Part shown: positions 21,251 to 27,449 of the stretch, in pieces | Layout of the letters: each line of letters begins with the position of its first letter | Position numbering within the stretch: position 1 is the stretch's first letter | Source of the DNA: an uncultured Clostridia bacterium | GTDB taxonomy: Bacteria; Bacillota; Clostridia; UBA1381 | Length of the DNA stretch: 27,449 nucleotides | Direction: 5' to 3' | NCBI GenBank assembly: GCA_934476675.1 | Contig: CAKSOE010000038.1 | Span: 1 to 27,449, forward strand | Position numbers and translations under genes: made by a program | The notes under the pieces: model-generated | The model's database searches: none | What the model was told of the DNA's origin: nothing | What the model saw: the letters and a program-made list of their open reading frames with translations, nothing else

Positions 21251-21784
21251 ATGGTATATACAAAGCATTATATGTCGCCGCTCGGCGGTATTATTTTGGC
21301 GGCTGACGACGAAGGTTTAATCGAGCTGTGGTTTGACGGTCAAAAATATTTCGGCGCCGATTTGCCGAAAGAATACGAAGAAAAAGAGACACCCGTTCTT
21401 TTTGAAGCAAAGCGTTGGCTCGATATTTATTTTTCAAAAAAAGAGCCCGGCTTTACGCCGCCGCTTCACATGACAGGCTCGGAATTTCGCCTTGCGGTGT
21501 GGAAAGAGCTTTTAAAAATTCCGTACGGCAAAACCGTCACATACGGCGAAATAGCGCGGGCGCTCGGCGCTGAAAGAGGATTTAAAAAGATGTCCGCACA
21601 GGCTGTCGGCGGCGCCGTGGGGCACAATAAAATCTCGCTTATTGTTCCGTGCCACAGGGTGGTCGGCACAAACGGCAGTCTTACCGGCTACGCCGGCGGT
21701 ATTGACAAAAAAATAAAGCTTTTAGAGCTTGAAAATACTGATATGCGCGGACTTTTTAAGCCGAAAAAGGGTACGGCATTGTGA
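21251..21784 (+). CDS. ogt: Methylated-DNA-protein-cysteine methyltransferase
   Basis: This 177-residue protein removes O6-alkyl groups from guanine in DNA by transferring them to its own cysteine. The motif IVPCHRVVG places the acceptor cysteine at C134, preceded by the helix AVWKELLKIPYGKTVTYGEIA that carries the helix-turn-helix and arginine-finger region, and AVGGAVGHNKIS, where the usual Asn-Pro is Asn-Lys. The N-terminal half is the short ribonuclease-H-like domain seen in Ogt proteins. The ATG at 21251 follows GAGGTG. It has its own promoter and is followed 13 nt later by a hypothetical gene, probably co-transcribed. Confidence 0.95.
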   Translation: MVYTKHYMSPLGGIILAADDEGLIELWFDGQKYFGADLPKEYEEKETPVLFEAKRWLDIYFSKKEPGFTPPLHMTGSEFRLAVWKELLKIPYGKTVTYGEIARALGAERGFKKMSAQAVGGAVGHNKISLIVPCHRVVGTNGSLTGYAGGIDKKIKLLELENTDMRGLFKPKKGTAL

Positions 21785-21797
21785 TTGGAGGATGTAA

Positions 21798-22190
21798 TTG
21801 ATATTCTGTGAATTTAACGAAGTACCGAAGAACACGTCATGTTTTTATGAACTTCAATACTGTAAACATAAAAAAGGCGCTCCCGAAAGGGAAATAGTTT
21901 CCGTCGAAAAAATTAAGTTCAAAGACGAAACGTCTTTGTTTGTTCTTGAAGACAGGTTTGAAAGCTTTTTTGAAACGTATTCAAAAATCTTTGACGGCGG
22001 AATTTACAATAATCTGAAAAGCGGCTTGCTTGATGTTTTCGGAATTAATTGGTATTCGCCCGGAAAAACGGGTGAGATAATTAAACGTTTCGGCACTCTC
22101 AAAGAAAAACCGGATGACAGCGCCCTGCTTCTTTCATGGCTTTTAAAAGCAGAAAAAGAATATAACGGCTTTTACTTTTTGGGGTTGTAA
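21798..22190 (+). CDS. Hypothetical protein with TTG start
   Basis: I do not recognise this 130-residue protein. It begins MIFCEFNEVPKNTSCFYELQ and has a mixed alpha/beta pattern with LEDRFESFFETYSKIFDGG and WYSPGKTGEIIKRF. No transmembrane segment or signal peptide is visible. The start is a TTG at 21798: GGAGG stands six nucleotides upstream, while the ATG in between is immediately followed by a stop. It lies 13 nt after ogt on the same strand, so it is likely in the same transcript. It ends just before a repeat-rich non-coding stretch. Codon use matches ogt and the neighbours, so it is probably a real gene. Confidence 0.65.
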   Translation: MIFCEFNEVPKNTSCFYELQYCKHKKGAPEREIVSVEKIKFKDETSLFVLEDRFESFFETYSKIFDGGIYNNLKSGLLDVFGINWYSPGKTGEIIKRFGTLKEKPDDSALLLSWLLKAEKEYNGFYFLGL

Positions 22191-22195
22191 CACAC

Positions 22196-22264
22196 GCTGT
22201 CGTATTGCAAGACTTTTTGGCGCAGTAACGGCGAAAAGATGGCGTTTTAAAATCGTATGGGTTT
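22196..22264 (+). repeat. Dispersed repeat, copy 1
   Basis: This 69-bp unit (starting GCTGTCG, core GCGCAGTAACGGCGAAAAG) is repeated in the same orientation at 22472 with about 85 % identity. No gene is seen in 22191-22774. The unit has no obvious coding potential and may be a copy of a genome-wide interspersed repeat. Confidence 0.75.
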
Positions 22265-22277
22265 AACCCTCTTGCGC

Positions 22278-22557
22278 TTAGGCATAAGAGAGTCGAACCG
22301 ACACGCCCTAAAAACTTTATTTTCCGCATCCTCGGGCGTTTTTCTCCTTGCAATACGGGCAGTATTGACGCGTCGAAAAAACACCCGACTATGCAAAAAC
22401 TAAAGTTTTTTGGGTGCTCGCAGTTTTAAAATGCCATATTTTTGTCGGTACAAGGAAAAAAACGAAGCAATGCTGTCGCCTTGCGAGGCTTTTTGACGCA
22501 GTAACGGCGAAAAGAGGGCATTTTAAAACCGTATCGGTTCGGCTCTCTTATGCCTAA
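22278..22557. repeat. 23-bp inverted repeat flanking the spacer
   Basis: The 23 bp at 22278-22300 (TTAGGCATAAGAGAG then TCGAACCG) recur inverted at 22535-22557 with one mismatch. The 234 bp between contain two smaller hairpins: one around GCGTT/AACGC-like GGGCG (22304-22340), and one pairing CACCCGA with TGGGTG (22383-22420). The layout, inverted ends around a small spacer, resembles a non-autonomous miniature element, but no target-site duplication was found. Confidence 0.55.
22472..22540 (+). repeat. Dispersed repeat, copy 2
   Basis: Direct partner of the 22196 unit, with differences spread evenly along its length. It runs into the right arm of the inverted repeat, so direct and inverted copies are nested. 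Confidence 0.75.
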
Positions 22558-22603
22558 ACTGAATACCCTATTATGTGACATTTTCCGGCTATGTTGCTTT
22601 TTA

Positions 22604-22663
22604 TGTCGAATGCGGTCACATAACATTGTCGAAACTTGTCGAAATTAGTCTAATTTAGTCGAA
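22604..22663 (+). promoter_or_regulatory. 0A-box array upstream of spo0A
   Basis: TGTCGAA occurs at 22604, 22627 and 22637, with a degenerate unit AGTCTAA at 22647 and AGTCGAA at 22657. The last four start exactly 10 bp apart, so all face the same side of the helix. These match the Spo0A binding core TGTCGAA and point to autoregulation. A perfect inverted repeat TTATGTGAC/GTCACATAA (22571-22623) brackets the first box. Confidence 0.85.
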
Positions 22664-22709
22664 ATGACCAAAAACAGGCGTCAAAATTGTATATTTTTAG
22701 TATTTGCTA

Positions 22710-22737
22710 TTGATTTTTTCCTGCAAAGTGGTATAAT
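22710..22737 (+). promoter_or_regulatory. Vegetative promoter of spo0A
   Basis: TTGATT (22710-22715) and TATAAT (22732-22737) are separated by 16 bp, 47 bp downstream of the last 0A box. A separate sigma-H promoter, as present in bacilli, was not convincingly seen. Confidence 0.7.
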
Positions 22738-22774
22738 GCTATCAAAATTAAATAAATGAGGGGATATGATTTGA

Positions 22775-23578
22775 ATGAGTGAGAAAATTAAAATCCTTAT
22801 AACGGATGACGGGTGCGGCGAAACGCTGAACATCGCGTCGGTTTTAAGAACAAACTCATTTGATGTCAGAATTTGTTCGCGTGACGGATGGGATGTTTTA
22901 CATCAGCTCGAAACTTTCGGTGCAGACGTCTTGATTTGCGATGTTTTTATGCGGCATGTCGATATAATCGGTATAGCTCAAAGGCTGAACAAACAAATGC
23001 CGCAAAAGCATCCGATCATTTTTGCCGTTTCGTCAGTCGACAATCCACGGCTTGAGAGGGCGTTAATGACAAGCGGCGTCGAATACTACTTTTTAAAACC
23101 CGTTGACCCGATTACGATGCTCCAACGCGTAAGTTTGCTTTTAAACAGAAAAATAATCGGTGTAATGCCGGAAAGAAAAATACAATCGGAGACAACAATG
23201 AAAAATATCGATTCCGTAATAACCGACTTGCTTCTTGATGCCGGGCTTTCGATGCGCTACACAGGCTTTGAGTGCCTCAGAGAAGCAATAAAGCTTATCA
23301 TCTCTGACAGCAGTTTCTCGAAAAACATTACAAAACGCTTTTATCCCGAACTCGCAAAGAAGTTTTCAACAACGGTTTCTGCGGTTGAAAGAGCAATGCG
23401 GGTTGCAATAGAGCGCGCATATTATGACAACAGAAGCTCGTTCATCCGTTGCTTCGGAAATACCGATGTACGACCGACAAATATGGAAGTTATATTAAGA
23501 TTTGCGGATATTGCAAAAAGAGAAATGGCAGGCGAAACCCGAAGAGAATTCGGAACATGCATGATAGATGGAATTTAA
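22775..23578 (+). CDS. spo0A: Sporulation master regulator Spo0A
   Basis: This 267-residue response regulator controls entry into sporulation. Residues 5-125 form the receiver with the acid pair D11/D12, phosphoacceptor D56 (LICDVFM), S86 and K108 (FLKP). After a linker, residues 143-250 form the Spo0A DNA-binding domain: GFECLREAIKLI, the helix RFYPELAKKFSTT, and the recognition helix SAVERAMRVAIERAYY, then DVRPTNMEVILRFADI. All phosphorylation residues are present. The ATG at 22775 follows GAGGGG at 11 nt, a bit far; a three-codon frame ATGATTTGA overlaps just upstream. The 0A boxes upstream show that it likely regulates itself. Its usual neighbour spoIVB is not next to it here. Confidence 0.95.
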   Translation: MSEKIKILITDDGCGETLNIASVLRTNSFDVRICSRDGWDVLHQLETFGADVLICDVFMRHVDIIGIAQRLNKQMPQKHPIIFAVSSVDNPRLERALMTSGVEYYFLKPVDPITMLQRVSLLLNRKIIGVMPERKIQSETTMKNIDSVITDLLLDAGLSMRYTGFECLREAIKLIISDSSFSKNITKRFYPELAKKFSTTVSAVERAMRVAIERAYYDNRSSFIRCFGNTDVRPTNMEVILRFADIAKREMAGETRREFGTCMIDGI

Positions 23579-23579
23579 T

Positions 23580-23774
23580 ATGATTAAGGAGGAAAACTTC
23601 TTTGAAGAAATTGACAGCGGCGGTGCCGAAGATTTAAGTCAGATTAAACTCGGCGACTTGTCTGATGACGAACTGCGCTTTCTGTTTTTAATAAGAAGCT
23701 CCGATAAACTGTTTTCAAAAGCAAAAAGACTTTTGCTAAACGAAGATAGCGGCAAAAACAGCGCCGGTAATTAA
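23580..23774 (+). CDS. Small acidic protein downstream of spo0A
   Basis: This product of about 64 residues starts one nucleotide past the spo0A stop (an earlier in-frame ATG is at 23568). It is acidic in the first half (EENFFEEIDSGGAEDL) and then amphipathic (DELRFLFLIRSSDKLFSKAKRLLL). No known domain is recognised. Its tight position after spo0A suggests co-transcription; it could be a small modulator or a chance frame with good codon use. No clear ribosome site decides the start. Confidence 0.5.
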   Translation: MIKEENFFEEIDSGGAEDLSQIKLGDLSDDELRFLFLIRSSDKLFSKAKRLLLNEDSGKNSAGN

Positions 23775-23856
23775 CAGTCTTTCTGAGCTGCATTGCTCTT
23801 TGCTCTTCCTTCGCTTGACTTTTTGTAAATTCGCAAAATCAAATATAATCAATCTC

Positions 23857-23885
23857 TTGACAACTCGTTTGTTTTTTGATAAAAT
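23857..23885 (+). promoter_or_regulatory. Promoter of tRNA-Ser
   Basis: TTGACA (23857-23862) and TAAAAT (23880-23885) with 17-bp spacing stand about 50 bp before the tRNA. Confidence 0.8.
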
Positions 23886-23932
23886 GATGACCGTGATTTT
23901 GCAGTGCCCGTTTTATGCGCTGCAAAAAATAC

Positions 23933-24020
23933 GGAGAGTTGTCCGAGTGGTCGAAGGTGCAGCACTCGAAATGCTGTAAGCCGAAAGGCTTCTAGGGTTC
24001 GAATCCCTAACTCTCCGCCA
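23933..24020 (+). tRNA. tRNA-Ser (anticodon CGA)
   Basis: An 88-nt tRNA with acceptor GGAGAGT/ACTCTCC, D-arm GTCCGAGTGGTCGAAGG, anticodon arm GCAGCA-CTCGAAA-TGCTGT (CGA at 23967-23969), a long variable arm GCCGAAAGGC, T-arm AGGG-TTCGAAT-CCCT, discriminator G and encoded CCA. The long variable arm and the anticodon make it serine, reading UCG. Its last 17 bases are repeated at 24820. Confidence 0.96.
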
Positions 24021-24024
24021 TAAG

Positions 24025-24059
24025 TCCACCGTAATCTTGACAGAATTACGGTGGATTTA
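24025..24059 (+). terminator. Terminator next to tRNA-Ser
   Basis: TCCACCGTAAT and ATTACGGTGGA pair perfectly over 11 bp, followed by TTTATTA. If the repeat at 24820 is a true attachment site, this terminator came with the inserted islet. Confidence 0.85.
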
Positions 24060-24099
24060 TTATAATTAAACAAATCGGAATTTGAAGAGGTAATGAGCA

Positions 24100-24558
24100 A
24101 TGGCACGAGAAAGGTATCAGGTCTTAGTCATTCCATATTGCATAGAGGACGGCAACGTACAATTTTGTTTGTTTCAAAGGAGCGATATGGGTATTTGGCA
24201 ATTCATAGCAGGTGGGGGAGAAGAAGCGGATATCTCAATCATTGAGTCGGCAAAAAGAGAAGCCTTTGAAGAAGCCGGGATTTCTAAGACATGTAACTTT
24301 TTTAAGCTGGATACCTGCTGTAGCATACCATCCAACTGTTTTAAGAATGCAGAAGCAATATGGGGTAAAGAATGTTTCGTTATTCCGGAGTACACATTTG
24401 CAGTAAGAGTAACAAGCACTTTTTTGAAGTTATCTCATGAACATACAGAATATAAATGGCTAACTTATGCGGAAGCCCAAACTGTACTTCAATACGACAG
24501 CAATAAGACTGCTCTGTGGGAACTGAACCGGCGCATTGCGCTTGGAATGTTGAAATAG
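24100..24558 (+). CDS. Nudix hydrolase
   Basis: This 152-residue protein has a Nudix fold that hydrolyses nucleoside diphosphate derivatives. The box reads GGGEEADISIIESAKREAFEEAGI (starting near residue 38); REAFEEAGI is intact, but the first Glu of the signature, eight residues before the Arg, is Ile. Enzymes with that change can still act, as the metal is held mainly by the EExG end. The C-terminus (HEHTEYKWLTYAEAQ) is typical of the dATP/NTP pyrophosphohydrolase type. The start has GAGG ten nucleotides upstream. It is the only gene in the 816-bp islet between the tRNA-Ser end and its copy. Confidence 0.9.
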   Translation: MARERYQVLVIPYCIEDGNVQFCLFQRSDMGIWQFIAGGGEEADISIIESAKREAFEEAGISKTCNFFKLDTCCSIPSNCFKNAEAIWGKECFVIPEYTFAVRVTSTFLKLSHEHTEYKWLTYAEAQTVLQYDSNKTALWELNRRIALGMLK

Positions 24559-24660
24559 ATAGCTTCCATTTTACCGCAATTTTTCAGGTGAAAATACCGT
24601 TTTAAGATGGTACTGCCCACCATTGTACGGTTTCTGCTAAAACTACGGTTCTTTGCCATA

Positions 24661-24702
24661 AATAACGGTATAGTGTGAAAAACACTGTGCCGCTATTTTT
24701 TT
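24661..24702 (+). terminator. Terminator of the Nudix gene
   Basis: A 16-bp imperfect stem (AATAACGGTATAGTGT with ACACTGTGCCGCTATT, one mismatch and two G-T pairs) with a GAAAA loop ends in seven T. It lies about 100 nt after the stop. Confidence 0.85.
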
Positions 24703-24735
24703 GTGAAAATTCAAGGGGATTCGAACCCATACAAT

Positions 24736-24818
24736 CTTTTGCAAGACGAAGTCTTGTCAAAAGAAAATATAATAGGATAGTTTGCGAAGCAAACTAATCG
24801 GCGAACGAAGTGAGCCGA
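24736..24818 (+). repeat. Three tandem hairpins with GAA triloops
   Basis: CAAGAC-GAA-GTCTTG (extended by CTTTTG/CAAAAG, 24736-24763), AGTTTGC-GAA-GCAAACT (24779-24795) and TCGGC-GA-AC-GAA-GT-GA-GCCGA (24798-24818) follow each other. All close on the same GAA triloop, and the second contains GCGAAGC, a DNA mini-hairpin known for exceptional stability. They abut the tRNA-Ser end repeat. Confidence 0.7.
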
Positions 24819-24819
24819 G

Positions 24820-24836
24820 TCCCTAACTCTCCGCCA
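24820..24836 (+). repeat. Repeat of the tRNA-Ser 3' end (attachment-like)
   Basis: The 17 bp TCCCTAACTCTCCGCCA are identical to 24004-24020, the last 17 bases of tRNA-Ser. The rest of a tRNA is absent. This looks like the second boundary of a small insertion at the tRNA-Ser 3' end. Confidence 0.8.
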
Positions 24837-24839
24837 AAT

Positions 24840-24880
24840 AAGAACGCTAATTTTGATACAAAGTTAGCGTTCTTTCTTTT
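24840..24880 (+). terminator. Terminator after the tRNA-Ser end repeat
   Basis: An 11-bp perfect stem (AAGAACGCTAA with TTAGCGTTCTT) is followed by TCTTTTTG. It is probably the original terminator of tRNA-Ser, separated from it by the insertion. No gene is seen from 24881 to 25081. Confidence 0.8.
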
Positions 24881-25081
24881 TGCCCGAAAGCCTTATTTTA
24901 TGGGCTTTTTCAGCCCTATCGCAATTTCAAACAGAATTTTTAAGCCGTCACGAGAGCGTTTCGTGCGGCATTTTTGCGTTTTTCAAAGGAAAATAGGTTA
25001 AAAACCAAAAAGCAATCGTTCAATATTATGATATTCGTTCATTTTTAGGAGTAATTGTTCAAAGATAGCAAAATGATAAAG

Positions 25082-25127
25082 AAAAAGCACATTGCGCCTC
25101 CATGGTTGGAGGTTCAATGTGCTTTTT
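25082..25127 (-). terminator. Terminator of the proS transcript
   Basis: AAAAAGCACATTG and CAATGTGCTTTTT pair perfectly over 13 bp, with an inner CCTCC/GGAGG hairpin. On the minus strand it ends the proS transcription unit; the flanking A and T tracts allow action in both directions. Confidence 0.88.
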
Positions 25128-25227
25128 ACATCGTATTCATAAGGTCAAGCAGCAGTCGCTTTTGCTCATCGGACAAGGTGCGCTGTTTTGAAAAAAGTAT
25201 CTCCTGTTCAGCGTTAGTGGTGTTCAC
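25126..25227 (-). other. Possible short frame after proS
   Basis: From a GTG at 25227 a frame of 33 residues encodes NTTNAEQEILFSKQRTLSDE then QKRLLLDLMNTM. It is helical with protein-like codon use, and the frame is also open further upstream. It resembles the C-terminal tail of HTH regulators and could be a remnant. No ribosome site was found. Confidence 0.35.
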
Positions 25228-25277
25228 TTGATAATGAGGAACAAACAGAATGGCGGTTTCCAGGTGATTATATAGTT

Positions 25278-26987
25278 TTATTTCGCCTCTGACAGAATTT
25301 TCAACATTTCATTTGCCGCCGAGTCCATAGGAGCATTTGCGGAAAAGCTCTTATCTCTCGAAACGATTTCAACAATATTTTTCTTCATATTTCGGGGGCT
25401 GACAATTATTCTGAACGGTACGCCGATCAGGTCAGCATCCGAGAACATAACTCCAGAACTTACCTTACGGTCATCATAAATGACCTCGACGCCCTTGCTT
25501 TGCAGTTCCTCGTACAGCTTGTCGGCATAAGCCTTAACCTCGGCATCGTCAGCACGGACAGCGCAAATGTGTGCCTGCCACGGTGCAACTGCCAAAGGCC
25601 ATACCGGACCATATTCATCGTGATGGGCCTCACAGATTGAAGCGGCAAGTCTGCCGACACCGATACCATAGCACCCCATAATCGGATACTGCGTTTTGCC
25701 GTTGCTGTCGATATAAGTCATATTCATAGACTTGGTGTATTTGGTGCCGAGCTGGAAGATGTTACCCACCTCTATGCCACGGAATACCGTAATGGCAGGC
25801 TTGCCGCAATGCGGGCAAATGCCTCCTTCCTGTATCTTGGCAAAATCGTGGTATTTCGCACCTTTCACATCACGGCTCATATCAAGACCTGTGTAGTGAT
25901 ATTCACAAACATTCGCACCGCAGGAAAGATTATTCATTCCTTCAAGGGAACGGTCATACAGAAGCGTAAAATTACCGTTCAGATTAACGGGTCCGATGTA
26001 TCCCGCATTGAGTCCGCTCTCTTCTGTAATAACTGCCGGATGAATGTCATATCCTAAATGATTTGCGAGCTTGGTTTCATTGACCTCAAGATCTCCACGG
26101 ATAAACAATACGATATAGTGGTCATCAGAATTGCGCTGATATACAACCGCCTTGCAGGAAGCCTTTTCATCACAATGCAGGAACTCGCATATTTCCTCAA
26201 TAGTGTGGATGTTTGGGGTATGCACTAAAGTCAATTCATCAGAAATGCCGTTTCTTTCATTGTGAATGATACACTCTGCTGCCTCCATATTGGCACGGTA
26301 ATCACATTCCGTGCAGATGGCAATAGAATCTTCACCGATAGGGGTGAGCAGCATAAACTCATGAGAAATATTACCGCCCATCATACCGGAATCAGAAGCA
26401 ACGGAAATAACCTCCGGCAAGCCTACTCTTGTATAAATGCGCTCATAAGCCTTATGACACTTACCGTAATATTCCTCTAAATCTGCCTGACTTGTGTGGA
26501 AAGAGTATGCGTCCTTCATTGTAAATTCACGCACTCGGATAAGTCCGGCTCTCGGTCTTGCTTCGTCACGGAACTTGGTCTGAATCTGATACACCATAAA
26601 AGGATATTTCATATAACTCTGCCCGTAATCACGAACAAGATGAACGGCGGCTTCTTCGTGCGTCATACCAAGAACAAGAGGTCTGCCGCTGCGGTCATTA
26701 AAACGAGCCATTTCTTTGCCGATGCTCTCGTATCTGCCTGACTCCTGCCAAATAGAAGCAGGCATAACAACAGGAAACTGCACTTCCTGTCCGTCAATAG
26801 CGTCCATCTCTTCACGGATGATTTGCTCAATTTTGCGTGTAATTCTTTTCAGCGGCATATAGGAAGAAAAAATACCATTTGCTACATACTTCATATAGCC
26901 GCCACGCACCATCAAAGCGTGGCTGTCAACGATACAGTCTGACGGTCTTTCTCGGAAACGCTCTCCGACAAGTTTTTCAAGTTTCAT
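25278..26987 (-). CDS. proS: Prolyl-tRNA synthetase, bacterial type
   Basis: This 569-residue class II synthetase charges tRNA-Pro with proline. Motif 2 lies around TKFRDEARPRAGLIRVREFTMKD (residues about 138-160), motif 3 near the GCYGIGVGRLAASI segment (about 445-458). The bacterial editing domain (INS) sits between about 230 and 400, and the anticodon-binding domain is at the C-terminus. Length is normal. The ATG at 26987 follows GGAGG at nine nucleotides; the longer frame to 27020 crosses the leader. Expression is governed by the T-box leader, which lets transcription proceed when tRNA-Pro is uncharged. Confidence 0.97.
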   Translation of the reverse strand: MKLEKLVGERFRERPSDCIVDSHALMVRGGYMKYVANGIFSSYMPLKRITRKIEQIIREEMDAIDGQEVQFPVVMPASIWQESGRYESIGKEMARFNDRSGRPLVLGMTHEEAAVHLVRDYGQSYMKYPFMVYQIQTKFRDEARPRAGLIRVREFTMKDAYSFHTSQADLEEYYGKCHKAYERIYTRVGLPEVISVASDSGMMGGNISHEFMLLTPIGEDSIAICTECDYRANMEAAECIIHNERNGISDELTLVHTPNIHTIEEICEFLHCDEKASCKAVVYQRNSDDHYIVLFIRGDLEVNETKLANHLGYDIHPAVITEESGLNAGYIGPVNLNGNFTLLYDRSLEGMNNLSCGANVCEYHYTGLDMSRDVKGAKYHDFAKIQEGGICPHCGKPAITVFRGIEVGNIFQLGTKYTKSMNMTYIDSNGKTQYPIMGCYGIGVGRLAASICEAHHDEYGPVWPLAVAPWQAHICAVRADDAEVKAYADKLYEELQSKGVEVIYDDRKVSSGVMFSDADLIGVPFRIIVSPRNMKKNIVEIVSRDKSFSANAPMDSAANEMLKILSEAK

Positions 26988-27020
26988 ATAAGGATACCTC
27001 CATTTTTTGCTTTTGAACAC

Positions 27021-27294
27021 AAAAAAGCCCTAAGCCAATATTACATCAGCTTAGGGCGAACTATAAACAAGTCCGTGGTACCACCTAAATTCGGATATAA
27101 TCCGCACTTTCCGGCACAGGATAAATTCCGATGCCATATCTCTGTAACGGGAGAACCCGGCGAGGCTTACTACTATTTCAGCTCACAGCTCAAAGATGGG
27201 TTGGGCATCTTTTCAATAAAGGCTCGCACCGACCGCCTTCTCTCTGAAAATCCGAGATGCTTACTATTTCTTATCATAGCTTTTGTGTTCAATT
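27021..27294 (-). promoter_or_regulatory. T-box leader of proS
   Basis: The RNA contains the T-box sequence AGGUGGUACCACGGA (27072-27086) and a terminator GCCCTAAGC/GCTTAGGGC followed by six U (27021-27057). The distal part has the Stem I features AGAGAG and GGUGCGAGCC (about 27220-27245) and a probable specifier CCC, a proline codon, at 27198-27200, just before AUCUUUGAGC as in other T-boxes. Uncharged tRNA-Pro would stabilise the antiterminator and turn on proS. Confidence 0.92.
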
Positions 27295-27300
27295 TTTATT

Positions 27301-27329
27301 ATTATACCACAAAATTTGATAGATGTCAA
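27301..27329 (-). promoter_or_regulatory. Promoter of proS
   Basis: On the minus strand TTGACA (27324-27329) and TATAAT (27301-27306) are separated by exactly 17 bp, a full consensus promoter that starts the T-box leader. Confidence 0.92.
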
Positions 27330-27376
27330 GATTTCATCTATCAATACATAAGATATAATCAAAGAATAGTTATAAA

Positions 27377-27411
27377 AAATGGTGTAGTTTACGATATGAA
27401 CTGCACCATTT
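27377..27411 (-). terminator. Terminator of a gene to the right of the window
   Basis: AAATGGTGTAGTT and AACTGCACCATTT form a 13-bp stem with one G-T pair. On the minus strand it runs into TTTTTT, so it ends a transcript arriving from beyond the window edge. Confidence 0.75.
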
Positions 27412-27449
27412 GCTTTGCATCCCCTTACCCACAATGCACCCTCTAACTT

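Noticed and set aside
22571..22623. TTATGTGAC/GTCACATAA as a CRP-type operator
   Set aside because: The half-sites are 35 bp apart, far beyond the spacing of such operators; kept only as an inverted repeat.
24716..24734. Inverted tRNA T-arm-like sequence GGGGATTCGAACCC
   Set aside because: No acceptor, anticodon or D-arm pairing can be built around it on either strand; it is at most a fragment.
1..27449. CRISPR arrays and complete insertion sequences
   Set aside because: No regularly spaced short repeats and no transposase gene were found; the only recombinase-like trace is the short arm-binding-domain protein.

Overview
The window looks like a chromosomal stretch of a spore-forming, anaerobic Gram-positive bacterium of the class Clostridia, probably near Oscillospiraceae/Ruminococcaceae. 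This is an inference. It rests on a Spo0A gene preceded by 0A boxes, a T-box leader in front of proS, purine-rich Shine-Dalgarno sites throughout, 2-hydroxyacyl-CoA dehydratase activase genes, and small proteins of the kind carried by clostridial conjugative elements.

Region 1 (1-13537) is the right part of an integrated element. Its left end carries element housekeeping genes on the minus strand: a helix-turn-helix protein, an excisionase-like protein with a promoter and leader terminator, and two small proteins, one frameshifted. Next comes a dense defence island: an HTH-fused m5C DNA methyltransferase on the plus strand, converging on a nine-gene minus-strand operon that runs from 13052 to 3564. 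In transcription order the operon encodes an XRE regulator, SIR2, HerA, Vsr, a PD-(D/E)XK-like nuclease of unknown family, a McrB-type AAA+ protein, a LlaJI/McrC-type nuclease, a protein with an NgoFVII-type B3-like C-terminal domain, and a PD-(D/E)XK protein. Most neighbours overlap or nearly touch, and one good promoter lies upstream. The right edge is marked by the 3' part of a tRNA-Pro gene, from the anticodon loop to CCA, without a matching 5' half. This is the expected scar of integration into tRNA-Pro, with the native terminator still behind it.

Region 2 (13538-16775) is a patchwork of accessory genes on the minus strand: a zinc-ribbon/SEC-C protein with a HEPN-like RN-x3-H motif, a short protein resembling an integrase arm-binding domain, a GNAT acetyltransferase broken by a one-base slip in a run of six A, and a HIRAN-domain protein whose 5' end is unclear.

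Region 3 (16776-20628) holds a three-gene operon of dehydratase activase/DUF2229-type proteins, divergent from a TetR regulator. Two consensus-like promoters overlap at their -10 boxes and are surrounded by GTTGGATA-type operator half-sites.

Region 4 (20757-27449) contains a chimeric gene made of a nucleoside-hydrolase start and a sirtuin-like tail, ogt, a hypothetical gene, a diverged repeat pair, spo0A behind a 10-bp-phased array of 0A boxes, tRNA-Ser(CGA), an 816-bp islet with a Nudix gene bounded by a 17-bp repeat of the tRNA-Ser 3' end, and proS under T-box control.

The most notable assembly is the SIR2-HerA/Vsr/McrBC-LlaJI/B3 nuclease operon paired with a single m5C methylase. The individual families are known; the combination and at least two of its nucleases are not ones I can name. 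All calls are from reading the sequence; no database search was run.
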